Assembly (NCBI GenBank): GCA_046331175.1
Contig: JAXLRI010000003.1
Location: forward strand, 62,001 to 126,000
DNA length: 64,000 nucleotides
Direction: 5' to 3'
Source: JAWKIW01 sp046331175
GTDB lineage: Bacteria; Actinomycetota; Acidimicrobiia; Acidimicrobiales; Acidimicrobilacustridaceae
The notes beneath the pieces are model-generated. The model was not told the DNA's origin, made no database searches, and saw nothing but the letters and a program-made list of their open reading frames with translations. The position numbers and the translations under genes were made by a program. Of the stretch, positions 7,668 through 16,512 are shown piece by piece (position 1 is the first letter of the stretch; every line of letters starts with the position of its first letter).

Positions 7668-9308
7668 ATGCGAGGTCGATTCACCGAAGCCGCACGTCCC
7701 GGGGGTCCCCCTCGGTCCCGATCCCGGTCGTTGCGGTCCCTTGCCCTGGTGGGCCTGACCGCCGGCGCGCTCGTCGCGTCGGCGTGCTCGAGCAGCACCT
7801 CGCCGAGCGCGTCGCCGGGTACGAGCGCGGGGTCGACGGGGTCGACGGCCGCCAAGGGAGGCAAGGCCGGTGGGTCCACCGGCACCACGATCGCCCGGCC
7901 CGCCGGCCCGTCTGCCGACGTGTCGACGAAGCTCACCGGCGGCAACGGCATCTTCATGGGCGAGTCGGCCGCCGCCGACACCATGGTCCCGGGCACGACG
8001 AAGTACGGCCAGGCGAAGATGCCGGCCGGCTACGTGCAGGAGGAGTTCCTCGCCACCGGCAAGGCCACCGACTACAAGGCCCAGGGCGAGATGACCGGCG
8101 ACGGCAAGTGGACCTTCGCCCCCGACACCCAGGCCGACTACCGCACCCGGGTGGTGGTGCGACGTCCGGAGGATCCGTCCAAGGCGAGCGGCACCGCAGT
8201 GGTCGAGTGGCTGAACGTGAGCGGCGGCATCGACGCCAACCCCGACTGGGCCAGCTTCTCCGACGAGCTGGTCCGCCGCGGTGACACGTGGGTCGGCGTG
8301 TCCGCCCAGAAGATCGGCATCGAGGGCGGCCCGGTCCTCGTGGCGGTCCCCGGCTTCGAGGACCTCGTGGGCAAGGGCATCAAGAACATGGACCCCGAGC
8401 GCTACGGGTCCCTGTCGCACCCCGGCGACGGCTACTCGTTCGACATGTACACCCAGGTCGCCCGGGCGGTCCGCGAAGGCGGCCCGCTCCTCGGCGGGAT
8501 CAAGCCCGACGCCGTGCTCGCCGCCGGCGAGTCGCAGTCGGCCATCGCCCTGACCACCTACTACAACGGCGTCCAGCCGCTCACCAACGCCTTCGACGGC
8601 TTCTTCGTGCACAGCCGGGCCTTCGCCGGGCTGCCGCTGGTGGCTCCCGGCCAAGCCGCCGACCTCGTCGGCGCCATGACCCAGAGCAAGCCCACCACCT
8701 TCCGCACCGACCTCCCGGCCCCGGTCCTCGACCTCCAGGCCGAGAGCGACGTCATCGGCGTCCTCAACTCCTACGCCGTGCGCCAGCCCGACAGCGACAC
8801 CTTCCGCCTCTGGGAGGCCGCCGGCACCGCCCACGCCGACCTGCACCTGCTCGGCCCGGTCGCCAACAACCTCGACTGCGGCGCCCCCGTCAACGCCGGC
8901 CCGATGTACCTGGTCGCCAACACCGGCATCGGGGCCCTCGACACCTGGGTGCGCGACGGCCAGGCCCCGCCGACGGCCCCCCGACTCGAGGTCACCACCG
9001 GGGCCGGCGATCCCGCCATCGCCCGGAACCAGGACGGCATCGCCCAGGGTGGCATCCGCACGCCGCCGGTCGACGTGCCGGTGAAGGTGCTCTCGGGGAA
9101 GTCGGGCGAGAGCCAGGCCCTGATCTGCATCCTGCTCGGCTCGACCAAGCCGATGGACCCGGCCCGCATCGCGGCGCTGTACCCGTCGCGGTCGGTCTAC
9201 GAGCAGCAGTACGCCGACGCCACCGACAAGGCGATCAAGGCCGGCTTCCTCCTCGAAGCCGACCGCGAGGCGATCAAGAAGTTCTCGGATCCGTCCCTCG
9301 TCGGCTGA
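7668..9308 (+). CDS. Secreted alpha/beta-hydrolase-domain lipoprotein (PF20091-like)
   Basis: A 546-residue exported protein. Arg-rich N-terminus, hydrophobic core LALVGLTAGALVASAC (residues about 24-39) with a lipobox-like Cys, then a low-complexity Ser/Thr/Gly linker to about residue 75. The rest matches large alpha/beta hydrolase-domain proteins: VVEWLNVSGGIDANPDWASF, GVSAQKIGIEGG, and AAGESQSA with the likely nucleophile Ser. ATG 7668 is preceded by GAGGGGAGCAAGG; a TAGCGT -10-like box at about 7583 implies a 5' leader of about 80 nt containing a GC-rich hairpin. Substrate unknown. Confidence 0.8.
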   Translation: MRGRFTEAARPGGPPRSRSRSLRSLALVGLTAGALVASACSSSTSPSASPGTSAGSTGSTAAKGGKAGGSTGTTIARPAGPSADVSTKLTGGNGIFMGESAAADTMVPGTTKYGQAKMPAGYVQEEFLATGKATDYKAQGEMTGDGKWTFAPDTQADYRTRVVVRRPEDPSKASGTAVVEWLNVSGGIDANPDWASFSDELVRRGDTWVGVSAQKIGIEGGPVLVAVPGFEDLVGKGIKNMDPERYGSLSHPGDGYSFDMYTQVARAVREGGPLLGGIKPDAVLAAGESQSAIALTTYYNGVQPLTNAFDGFFVHSRAFAGLPLVAPGQAADLVGAMTQSKPTTFRTDLPAPVLDLQAESDVIGVLNSYAVRQPDSDTFRLWEAAGTAHADLHLLGPVANNLDCGAPVNAGPMYLVANTGIGALDTWVRDGQAPPTAPRLEVTTGAGDPAIARNQDGIAQGGIRTPPVDVPVKVLSGKSGESQALICILLGSTKPMDPARIAALYPSRSVYEQQYADATDKAIKAGFLLEADREAIKKFSDPSLVG

Positions 9309-9332
9309 CGGGCACGGCGATCTCGCACGGGG

Positions 9333-9352
9333 GCCGGCACGGTGGTGCCGGC
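9333..9352 (+). terminator. Hairpin after the alpha/beta-hydrolase gene
   Basis: Perfect 8-bp stem GCCGGCAC/GTGCCGGC with GGTG loop, 24 nt after the stop codon. No U-tract follows, as is usual in very GC-rich actinobacteria. Confidence 0.5.
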
Positions 9353-9474
9353 TCGTGGCGCGCCCGCGGTGGTTCGCCACCGTCGGCCGGGCCGCGCGCG
9401 GGAGGTGGCGGAGTAGCGTCGGCGACCGTTGGTCCGAGCAGCCGCGACGAGGTCGCGGTGGGAGGGAGTCACCG

Positions 9475-9918
9475 ATGTCCGTGTGGGACGCCGAGTACGA
9501 GCCGAGCCCGTGGGAGCCGATCGCCGACGAGGTGGCGCTCTACGAGCGGACCGGGGGCACTGAGCCGAGCGCGCTGGTCGGCGACCACTGGATCGTGCTG
9601 TGGAGCGTCGGGGCGAAGTCGGGCAAGGTCCGCAAGACCCCGTTGGTGCGCATCGCCGACGGCGAGGGCCGCTACGCGGTGGTGGGGTCCCAGGGCGGCG
9701 CCCCGACCAACCCGCAGTGGGTGCACAACCTGCGGACCCATGGGGTCGCCCGGGTCCAAGACGGCGCCGACCTGCACGACCTCGCCGTGCGCGAGGTGGA
9801 CGGCGACGAGAAGGCATCGTGGTGGGCTCGGGGCGTGGCGGTGTGGCCCGACTACGACGCCTACCAGGCCGCCACCGACCGGGCCATCCCGCTGTTCGTG
9901 CTCGAGCCCGCCGGCTGA
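9475..9918 (+). CDS. Deazaflavin (F420)-dependent nitroreductase family protein
   Basis: A 147-residue split-barrel protein of the Ddn family. Landmarks are WIVLWSVGAKSGKVRKTPLV, where the SG.R.TPL pattern marks the family, then GRYAVVGSQGGAPTNPQWVHNLRT. It likely uses reduced F420 to reduce quinones or nitro compounds at the membrane; this is family knowledge. The ATG at 9475 has GGGAGGGAG upstream; the open frame further upstream is spurious. Monocistronic, ending just before a bidirectional hairpin. Confidence 0.88.
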   Translation: MSVWDAEYEPSPWEPIADEVALYERTGGTEPSALVGDHWIVLWSVGAKSGKVRKTPLVRIADGEGRYAVVGSQGGAPTNPQWVHNLRTHGVARVQDGADLHDLAVREVDGDEKASWWARGVAVWPDYDAYQAATDRAIPLFVLEPAG

Positions 9919-9933
9919 GGGTCGACCCGACGT

Positions 9934-9954
9934 CCGACGACGGCGAGTCGTCGG
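9934..9954. terminator. Hairpin between convergent nitroreductase and GH29 genes
   Basis: 8-bp perfect stem CCGACGAC/GTCGTCGG, 5-nt loop, located in the 42-bp gap between two convergent stop codons. It could serve both strands. Confidence 0.5.
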
Positions 9955-9960
9955 CCCGGC

Positions 9961-11484
9961 TCAGCCCGGGCGGGGGCGGGCGGCGACGTCGTGCAGGGCG
10001 ACGACCGACGGGCCGCCCGCCGCATCGTCGGCGCGCCCCGTCGCCGGTCGGTCGACCTGGAGGCCCGCCGGCGTCGAGCGCCACCGGAGCCGGTCGCCGG
10101 CCAGCGTCGTCACGGTCGTGGTGGGCGTCGCCTCGACCTCGGCGAGGGTGATCGGCGCCACGCCCGGGTCGCCGCCGGGGAAGTCGGCATCGCCGGCGGC
10201 GGCCGGGTCCGGCTCGCCGCCCACGAGGGCGAAGACCGTGCTGCCCCGCGCGGTGTAGCGCAGGGGTCGGCCCTCTGCCGTGGCGTCGCCGGCGACCACC
10301 CACGGTCGGGTGGCCAGGACGGCAGCGCCATGGGCGGGCAGCCAATCGGCGAGCCACTGCAGGCGGGTGAGCTGCTCGTCGGGGATGGTGGCGTCGACCC
10401 CCCGGGGACCGACGTTCAACAGCAGGTTGCCGCCCTTGGCCACGGTGTCGGCGAGCAGCCACAGCAGCTCGTCGTGGCCGATGAGGTCGTCGGCGGTGGA
10501 GGACGCGTTGTAGCCGAAGCTCCGGTCCATCCCGCGCACGCACTCCCACGCCGTCGGCTCGATGTGGGGGAAGGTCGTGTACTCGGGGGTGCGCACGTCG
10601 AAGTGCGGCGGCTTCGGGGGGATCAGGCCCCCGTCGCGTCGGGCGGCCCGCCGGGCCCCGACGGCGACGGCGCGGCGCACGGGCTCGGATCGGATGGCTC
10701 GGGCGAGTGCCGGGCTCCAGGGAAGCCACCGATCGTTGATCACGCCGTCGGGAACGGCTGCGTAGTAGGCGGCGAACAGGTCCCACAGGTCCGGCGCCCG
10801 ACCGGGCCAGGCGACGTCGCCCCACAGCACGCTCGGGCGGTAGCGGCGGATCAGCTCGCGGACCTGCGCGTCGGCGTAGGTGGGGTAGGCGCCCTGGGGG
10901 ACAGCGGCGGCGACATCGCCCATGGTGCCGATCGGGCGGTCCTCGAAGCTCCAGTCGAAGCCGCCGCAGTAGTAGAGGCCGAAGCGCATGCCGGCGCCCC
11001 GGACCGCCTCCGCCATCTCGCCGACGACGTCGCGTCGACAGCTCCACCCGGATCGGTTCGGGTTGGTCACCGCCGTGGGCCAGAGGCAGTAGCCGTCGCT
11101 GTGCTTGGCGACGAGCACGACGTAGCCGGCGCCGGTCGCCGCGAAGCGGGCGGCCCAGTCGTCGGGGTCCCAGTCGTCGAGGCCTGCCTCCCAGTCGGCG
11201 GCGAAGGCGGTGTACGGCCGGTCGCCGTAGGTCGCCGCGTGGTGGCGGGCGACGGGGCTGTCGGGGAAGCGCAGCGAGTTCTCGTACCACTCGCTGTAGG
11301 GCGCCCGCGAGAGCGCGGCCGGATCGTCCGAGGTGAGCAGGTCGCCGATCTCGACGTCGGTCGGGGCGAAGGCCGGGACCGAGGCCGGTGTCCAGTGCAC
11401 GAAGATCCCGAGCTTGGCGTCACGCCACCAGGCGGGGACGACGTGGCGGCGGAGCTGCCGCAGCTGCCGGCGTGCGCTGCTCAT
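9961..11484 (-). CDS. GH29 alpha-L-fucosidase family protein
   Basis: A 507-residue protein. The N-terminus has the GH29 hallmark PAWWRDAKLGIFVHWTPASV and then GYVVLVAKHSDGYCLWPT, a variant of the usual KHHDG. SVLWGDVAWPG carries the likely nucleophile Asp, and NLLLNVGPRGVDATIPDEQ is conserved in the family. The last about 90 residues form a small beta domain. No signal peptide, so intracellular. The start at 11484 has TAGGGT ending 6 nt upstream, so a leaderless mRNA of its own is likely, although the GH13 gene is only 49 nt upstream. It may trim fucosides or related sugars. Confidence 0.88.
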   Translation of the reverse strand: MSSARRQLRQLRRHVVPAWWRDAKLGIFVHWTPASVPAFAPTDVEIGDLLTSDDPAALSRAPYSEWYENSLRFPDSPVARHHAATYGDRPYTAFAADWEAGLDDWDPDDWAARFAATGAGYVVLVAKHSDGYCLWPTAVTNPNRSGWSCRRDVVGEMAEAVRGAGMRFGLYYCGGFDWSFEDRPIGTMGDVAAAVPQGAYPTYADAQVRELIRRYRPSVLWGDVAWPGRAPDLWDLFAAYYAAVPDGVINDRWLPWSPALARAIRSEPVRRAVAVGARRAARRDGGLIPPKPPHFDVRTPEYTTFPHIEPTAWECVRGMDRSFGYNASSTADDLIGHDELLWLLADTVAKGGNLLLNVGPRGVDATIPDEQLTRLQWLADWLPAHGAAVLATRPWVVAGDATAEGRPLRYTARGSTVFALVGGEPDPAAAGDADFPGGDPGVAPITLAEVEATPTTTVTTLAGDRLRWRSTPAGLQVDRPATGRADDAAGGPSVVALHDVAARPRPG

Positions 11485-11533
11485 CGCCGGACCCTAGACG
11501 GTGCTCCCACCGGCCCGTCCGGGAGCGGTTCGA

Positions 11534-12820
11534 TCAGGGCGCCGCCGGCTCGCTCATCGTGACGTGGGGGCCGGCGAAGACCTGCGACCAGCCCGCGGCC
11601 GGCGGGGGCCTCGGGTCGTCGAGGTCGATGGTGGTGCGCAGGGCGCCGGTGCCGCGGCGGGCCCGGACGTCGACGGTGATGTGGTGGTTGGCGAGATCGT
11701 GGACCTCGAGGCGACCGCGGGTGAGCCACGGGCGTGCCCGGCGCGTGGCGATCAGCTCGGCGTGCGCAGCCCACGTGCCCGGGTGCGCCTCCACCGGCGG
11801 CTGGGGAGGGAGCGGCGGTCGGATGGCGTCGTCCCCGCCGGGTCGCTCCTCCTTCACGCCGGTCCAGCCGAGCTCATCGCCGTAGTAGGTGCACGGGATC
11901 CCCGGACCGCCGAACACGATGGCGAGCGCGGCAGCGAGGTGGTCGGTTCGGTCGAGGCGGCTGGCGATCCGCGTGACGTCGTGGTTGCCGACGAAGGTGA
12001 CCGGAGCGAACACGTCGACCATCGAGCGGTGGCGGTCGAGCGCCCAAGCCAGCTCGAAGAGGTTGGCGTCGTTCAAGGAGCTCCAGATCGCCTTGTGCAG
12101 CTCGTACTGCGTCGCCGAGTCCAGGCCGGTCTCGGTCACGAAGGCTGCGTAGTCGCCGTGGATGATCTCCCCGAACAGGAAGAGGTCCGGGCGGTCGCGG
12201 CGGAGGTCGGCCACCAGCGCCGTCAGGAAGGGCCGGGGGATGGCGTAGGCGGCGTCGAGGCGCCAGCCGTCGACACCACGACCCGACCAGTGCTCGACGA
12301 CGCGCCGGGCCCAGTGGCGGACCTCGGGTTCGTCGTGGTCGAGCGCCGGCAGCTCGCGGTGGCCCTCGAACGCGGCGTAGCCGAAGCCGTCACCGTCGTC
12401 GCGGCCGGCGTCCACGTGGAACCACCGGGCGGCCGTCGAGCCCGGGCCGCTCCGGCACACGTCGGCGAACGGCGGGAAGGCCCGGCCGACGTGGTTGAAG
12501 ACCCCATCGAGGAGGAGCAGCAGGTCCCGCTGCTGGCAGGTCGCGACGAACCGGTCGAAGTCGGCGTCGTCACCGAGGCGCTGGTCGATGCGGAACGGGT
12601 CCACCGTGTCGTAGCCGTGCGTCGAGGAGACGAAGATCGGGGTGAGCAGGACGGCACCGGCGCCCAGGGCGGCGACGTGGTCGAGCCACGGCCGCAGCCG
12701 CTCCAGCCCGCGGTCGCACGGGGCGGCGGCGGCCGGATCCGGGTTGACGGGCGCGACGCCGGCCGCGCCGAGGGCGTGCAGGTGGTAGATCGTGCGGCCG
12801 TCGAGGCGAGCGGTGCTCAC
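11534..12820 (-). CDS. GH13 alpha-amylase family glycoside hydrolase
   Basis: A 428-residue (beta/alpha)8 enzyme without signal peptide. All GH13 regions are visible: I DGVFNHVGRAF, II GWRLDAAYAIP with nucleophile Asp, III LFGEIIHG with acid/base Glu, IV FVGNHDVTRIA. Start is GTG 12820, 7 nt after the upstream dioxygenase stop, so probably co-transcribed with it. The C-terminal beta domain is short. Likely acts on small alpha-glucosides or maltooligosaccharides inside the cell; the specificity is not readable. Confidence 0.88.
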   Translation of the reverse strand: MSTARLDGRTIYHLHALGAAGVAPVNPDPAAAAPCDRGLERLRPWLDHVAALGAGAVLLTPIFVSSTHGYDTVDPFRIDQRLGDDADFDRFVATCQQRDLLLLLDGVFNHVGRAFPPFADVCRSGPGSTAARWFHVDAGRDDGDGFGYAAFEGHRELPALDHDEPEVRHWARRVVEHWSGRGVDGWRLDAAYAIPRPFLTALVADLRRDRPDLFLFGEIIHGDYAAFVTETGLDSATQYELHKAIWSSLNDANLFELAWALDRHRSMVDVFAPVTFVGNHDVTRIASRLDRTDHLAAALAIVFGGPGIPCTYYGDELGWTGVKEERPGGDDAIRPPLPPQPPVEAHPGTWAAHAELIATRRARPWLTRGRLEVHDLANHHITVDVRARRGTGALRTTIDLDDPRPPPAAGWSQVFAGPHVTMSEPAAP

Positions 12821-12827
12821 GGGGTCG

Positions 12828-13865
12828 TCAGCCGGGGTGCCCGGTGCGGGTCTCGATCCGGCTGGCGGTGCGTTCGCGGTCCCAGTGGGTCCGCCGGTGG
12901 GCGAACCGCGGGGGACGATCGGCCAGCACCTCGGTCTCGAGCCAGAGTCGCTTCAGGTGCCGCACCCGGCCGGCGGCGCGGTCGTCGGTGTAGGCGGTGC
13001 GGCCGTGGGCGACGTGGAAGTTGTTGATCAGCTGGATGTCGCCGGGCAGGAGGTCCATCGTCACGTGGTGGGCGGGATCCTCGGCCATGGCGACGAGCCT
13101 CGCCAGCGCCTCCCGCTGCAACGAGGACAGGCGCGGTGCCTCGGGGTGGCGTTGGGATGCCTCGATGTAGGGCGGGATGACCCGGGCGAAGAGCCGGTCG
13201 TCCCACTCGGTGAACACCGGCACGAGGTAGTAGGGGGGCAGGCCGGGGGGCTGCTCACCCCGGAAGTCGTACGGGTAGTCCTCGTACAGCGCCGCCGCCA
13301 GGTCGGGGTGCTCCTCGACGAGCCGGTTGTGGATGGTGACCAGGTTGGCGACCGCCGATCGGCCGCCCCCGCTGCCGTTGGCCAGGCAGAGCAGGCCCAC
13401 GAGGTCGGCGCCGTCGCAGTGGAACGGGAGGGCGATCCCGCCGAGCTCGTTGCCCCGGGCCGTCGGGTCGTCCAGCGCCTTGGCCTGGTCGGTGACGTCG
13501 CCCAGGACGTGCCCGTGGTGGTTCTGGGCCCAGGGGTGCCCCAGGTGGATCCCGATGCCCCAGTAGAAGATCTCCATCTCGGCCTGCGAGTGGGCCGCCC
13601 GGTCGATGCCCCGGATGCGCACGAACCCGCGTCCGTCGATCAGCTCCTCCTCGATCGAGCGGAGACGGGTCGACAACCCGGGGAGTGGGAACTCGTCGCG
13701 ACCGATGGCGACCAGGTCGTCGGTCGAGGCCAGGGCGTGGCGGAGGGCGTGGTCGAGCTCGGCCAGCTCGTCGGGCGTGAGGTGCTCGGTCCACACCTCC
13801 TCGTCGGCGACCTCGGCGGCCAGCCAGGCGCAGCGGGGCTCGAGGGCTCTCGGTGTGACACTCAT
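12828..13865 (-). CDS. TauD/TfdA-family 2-oxoglutarate/Fe(II) dioxygenase
   Basis: A 345-residue non-haem iron oxygenase. H149-x-D151 in LPFHCDGADLVG and the distal His/Arg pair around H287 in NNFHVAHGRTAYTDDR form the facial triad plus 2-oxoglutarate-binding Arg. GIHLGHPWAQNHHGHVLGDV resembles clavaminate-synthase-like members. ATG 13865 was chosen because upstream in-frame residues run through the palindrome and into the divergent TetR gene. Sits at the head of a dioxygenase-GH13-(GH29) run and faces a TetR gene across an 18-bp palindrome. Substrate unknown. Confidence 0.87.
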   Translation of the reverse strand: MSVTPRALEPRCAWLAAEVADEEVWTEHLTPDELAELDHALRHALASTDDLVAIGRDEFPLPGLSTRLRSIEEELIDGRGFVRIRGIDRAAHSQAEMEIFYWGIGIHLGHPWAQNHHGHVLGDVTDQAKALDDPTARGNELGGIALPFHCDGADLVGLLCLANGSGGGRSAVANLVTIHNRLVEEHPDLAAALYEDYPYDFRGEQPPGLPPYYLVPVFTEWDDRLFARVIPPYIEASQRHPEAPRLSSLQREALARLVAMAEDPAHHVTMDLLPGDIQLINNFHVAHGRTAYTDDRAAGRVRHLKRLWLETEVLADRPPRFAHRRTHWDRERTASRIETRTGHPG

Positions 13866-13877
13866 GGGTGTCAAGCC

Positions 13878-13895
13878 TGGCATGCATGCGTGCCA
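13878..13895. promoter_or_regulatory. Palindrome between TauD-like gene and divergent TetR gene
   Basis: TGGCATGCATGCGTGCCA is an 18-bp palindrome with a single asymmetric pair. It is 12 nt from the dioxygenase start and just upstream of the TAGGCT -10-like box of the TetR gene (13902-13907). Ideal position for a TetR dimer to block both promoters. Confidence 0.65.
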
Positions 13896-13914
13896 TGCGT
13901 CTAGGCTCGCGTGG

Positions 13915-14580
13915 ATGGCGACGCATGAGCGACCACCGGCTGGGGCCCGACCCGAGGCGGGGGTCGCCGAGGCCAAGCGCGAGGCGGTGAGCGGGCACAT
14001 CGTCGATGCGGCGAGCCGGCTCGTCGGTGCGCAGGGCATCGACGTCACCATGGACCAGATCGCCGAAGCGGCCGGCGTCAGCCGCCGCACCGTGTTCCGC
14101 CACTTCCAGACCCGGGAGAACCTCCTGGCCGCCGCCTGCGCGTCGACCATGCGGCGCTACGGCGAGCGGCTGCCCCCGTTCGAGGGCGACTGGAGGTCGT
14201 GGCTGCACGACACCTGCCAGGTCGCCCATGCCATGAACACGGCGTTCGGGCCCGGCTACTGGGAGCTGCTCACCCGGACCGACCTGCCCGACGAGCTGGC
14301 CGCGCTCGAGCGCGCCCGGCGCACGGTCCGCCGGCGCGCCATGCGGCGCATCGCCGCCACCCTCTGGACGGCGGCCGGTGGTCAGGGAGCGACGCCGCCG
14401 CAGCTGGTCGCGTGCGTCGGAGCCCACCTGAGCGCCCACTTCTCCGCCGCGGTCGCCACCGACGTCGGCGGGACGGCCGCCGACGCCGCCCGCCTGGGCG
14501 AAGCGGCGATCCTCGCCGCGCTGGCCGCCGAGGGGGCGGTGGTGGACGACGCCGGATCGGTCGCGGCCTCGCCGAGGTGA
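13915..14580 (+). CDS. TetR-family transcriptional regulator
   Basis: A 221-residue regulator. HTH at residues about 22-68: VSGHIVDAASRLVGAQGIDV, then AEAAGVSRRTVFRHFQTREN. The C-terminal ligand domain is Ala-rich and unassigned. ATG 13915 has TAGGCT ending 7 nt before it, pointing to a leaderless transcript. Divergent from the TauD-like dioxygenase, so probably its repressor, with the dioxygenase or sugar substrate as a possible inducer (inference). Confidence 0.87.
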   Translation: MATHERPPAGARPEAGVAEAKREAVSGHIVDAASRLVGAQGIDVTMDQIAEAAGVSRRTVFRHFQTRENLLAAACASTMRRYGERLPPFEGDWRSWLHDTCQVAHAMNTAFGPGYWELLTRTDLPDELAALERARRTVRRRAMRRIAATLWTAAGGQGATPPQLVACVGAHLSAHFSAAVATDVGGTAADAARLGEAAILAALAAEGAVVDDAGSVAASPR

Positions 14581-14595
14581 CGGCGGGCGGCGGGG

Positions 14596-15822
14596 TCAGG
14601 CCGCCGGCCGGCCGTGGCGCTCGGTCGGATGCAGCTCCTCGCGCTCCGAGCCATACCGGGCGGCGGCGACGGTGCCGATGCGCTCCAGATCACGCTGCAG
14701 GGCCTCGGTGCGGTCACGGTGGGCAGGGGCGATCACCGCGTACACCGGCTCGAGGATGGTCCCCTTCACGACCTGGAAGGTCTGCTCGATGCGGGTGCCG
14801 CCGTCGACAGAGGAGAGGCGCAGCGCCCACACGGTGCTGTCGGGGTACAGGCGGGTGGGCACGGTCCGCCACACGAGCTCGTGGTCCTCGGCGCTCACCA
14901 CCTCGCACAACCGGCCCCACCGGACCAGGCCCTGCCGGTTGCGCCCTCGGAAGCGGGCACCAGGTCGCGCCTCGGTGGCGGTACCGACCCACTCGCCATC
15001 GACGCACTCGTGGCTCCACTCGCCGACCCGGGTGGGGTCGCGCACGACCTCCCAGACGTCGTCGAGCGGCGCGTCGACCACGACGGCCGTGGCTCCCTGC
15101 TTCTGGATGCTGCGTCGGGGGCTCCAACAGGCCCGGGCACGACGTCGGTACGAACGGCCGAAGCCGTGGAGCAGCACGAACCGCTGCGTGGGCGGCACCA
15201 GTCCGATGACGTGCGCTCGATCGGCGTCGGAGGCCCCGTCGATCAGCCAGTGGCCCTCGCGGCCGAGCTGGGCCGCCGACTTGCCGTCGAGGTTGTGCTC
15301 CTGCTCGATGCGCTGCCACTCGGCGTCGGTGATGGTGCGCGACACCACGGGCATCGCCTCGCGCTCCTCGCGGTCGAGGTGGGGGACCAGGACGTCGGTG
15401 AGCTGATCGATGGCGGCGATCGCGACCTCGGTGTCGTCGTCGGTCCGCAGGCGTTCGGCGGCCTGCTCGACGGCGGTGGTGGCGACGGCGACGGCCCGGT
15501 GGTCGGCGGCCATGTCGTCCAAGAGCCCCGCCGTCGCCGGGTCGCGCCGGCGGACCAGCGGGTACAGGCCTTCGTCCTCGGAGCGGTGGTGGGCCTCGAG
15601 GAAGCCCATCATCCAGCGGAGGTGGTCGGCGATGGCGACGCACTGGCGGTGGTCGGGCGGCGGGTCGCCCGCCAGGGCCGTCCGGGCCCGCCGGAGGTCG
15701 CGCCGCAGCGCCCCGTGGACGATCCGCATCATCGTCGTGTCGGCGGGGCCGTCGCCGGGCGTGGCGTCAGCGGGCGGGGCGGCCGCAGGCGTGGTGCCTG
15801 CGGGCGTGGTGTCGTCGGGCAT
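14596..15822 (-). CDS. Hemerythrin (HHE) - SRPBCC two-domain fusion protein
   Basis: A 408-residue protein. After a Thr/Pro/Ala-rich leader (1-28), residues 30-185 form a hemerythrin-like four-helix bundle with candidate iron ligands H36, H79, E82, H108, H148 and E152. Residues 243-385 are a START/SRPBCC fold (AVVVDAPLDDVWEVVRDPTR, GEWSHECVDGEW). A basic linker (RRRARACWSPRRS) joins them. ATG 15822 is chosen over 15840 because AAGGAGG lies 7 nt upstream. The TetR gene upstream stops at 15837, so both share an operon. Possibly an oxygen, NO or redox-linked ligand-binding protein; function not established. Confidence 0.82.
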   Translation of the reverse strand: MPDDTTPAGTTPAAAPPADATPGDGPADTTMMRIVHGALRRDLRRARTALAGDPPPDHRQCVAIADHLRWMMGFLEAHHRSEDEGLYPLVRRRDPATAGLLDDMAADHRAVAVATTAVEQAAERLRTDDDTEVAIAAIDQLTDVLVPHLDREEREAMPVVSRTITDAEWQRIEQEHNLDGKSAAQLGREGHWLIDGASDADRAHVIGLVPPTQRFVLLHGFGRSYRRRARACWSPRRSIQKQGATAVVVDAPLDDVWEVVRDPTRVGEWSHECVDGEWVGTATEARPGARFRGRNRQGLVRWGRLCEVVSAEDHELVWRTVPTRLYPDSTVWALRLSSVDGGTRIEQTFQVVKGTILEPVYAVIAPAHRDRTEALQRDLERIGTVAAARYGSEREELHPTERHGRPAA

Positions 15823-15836
15823 GGTGGCCTCCTTCG

Positions 15837-16505
15837 TCATGCGCGCGGCAGGACCTGGGCGAGGGTCGAGGCGACCCACGTCTCGTACTGGTCGGCGGAC
15901 CACCCCGACTCCCGGACCAGGAGGAGGAACACCTCGGGGCTGAGGATGGCCCAGACGCCGTCGCGCTCGTGGTCGGTGGGCGGGCGCCCGATGACGAGCT
16001 CGACGCCGGCGGCGACGTCGGCTCGCTGTCGCTCGCGGGTGGCGTCGAGGACGGTGGCGATCTCGGGATCGCTGGTGGCGGCCTCCCGGACGAGGCGGGC
16101 GAAGGGCGCGGTCCGCTCGTGGATCTGGCGCGTGACCCTGGCGGCCGCGGCGATCCTCGCCGGTCGACGACCTCGGCCCATGGCGAGGAACTCCGGTCGC
16201 TCGGCCACGGCCACCGGGGCGTCGTCGCCGGCGGCGGCCTGGTCGACCACGGCGTCGAACAGGGCTCGCTTCGACGGGTGGTGCGAGTAGAGGGTCTCGA
16301 CGGCGACGCCGGCCCGGCGGGCGACGTCGCGCATGCCGGTGCCGGTCCACCCCTGGGTGGTGAACAGCTCGGTGGCGGCGGTGATGATCCGGGCCCGCGT
16401 CTCGGCCGCCTGCTGGGCGCGGAGGGGCGAGTCGTACCGGCGGCGCCGCGATCGCGCGCCCTCGGCGGCGGTGGCGGGGTCGGGTTCGGTCGTCGCGGCG
16501 TCCAC
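15837..16505 (-). CDS. TetR-family transcriptional regulator
   Basis: A 222-residue TetR protein. HTH at residues about 32-80: RARIITAATELFTTQGWTGT, GVAVETLYSHHPSKRALFD. The C-terminal domain is typical of TetR proteins. GTG 16505 has TACAGT ending 7 nt upstream and TTGTAC 17 nt before that, a near-ideal promoter for a leaderless mRNA. Cotranscribed with the HHE-SRPBCC gene and divergent from an alpha/beta hydrolase; it probably represses this operon and perhaps the hydrolase. Confidence 0.87.
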   Translation of the reverse strand: MDAATTEPDPATAAEGARSRRRRYDSPLRAQQAAETRARIITAATELFTTQGWTGTGMRDVARRAGVAVETLYSHHPSKRALFDAVVDQAAAGDDAPVAVAERPEFLAMGRGRRPARIAAAARVTRQIHERTAPFARLVREAATSDPEIATVLDATRERQRADVAAGVELVIGRPPTDHERDGVWAILSPEVFLLLVRESGWSADQYETWVASTLAQVLPRA

Positions 16506-16512
16506 GGAAGCG

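Noticed and set aside
6306..9380. 1024-codon minus-strand open frame opposite the exporter and hydrolase genes
   Set aside because: It is antisense to well-supported genes, has biased Gly/Arg/Val/His composition and no domain. Long shadow frames are expected in such GC-rich DNA.
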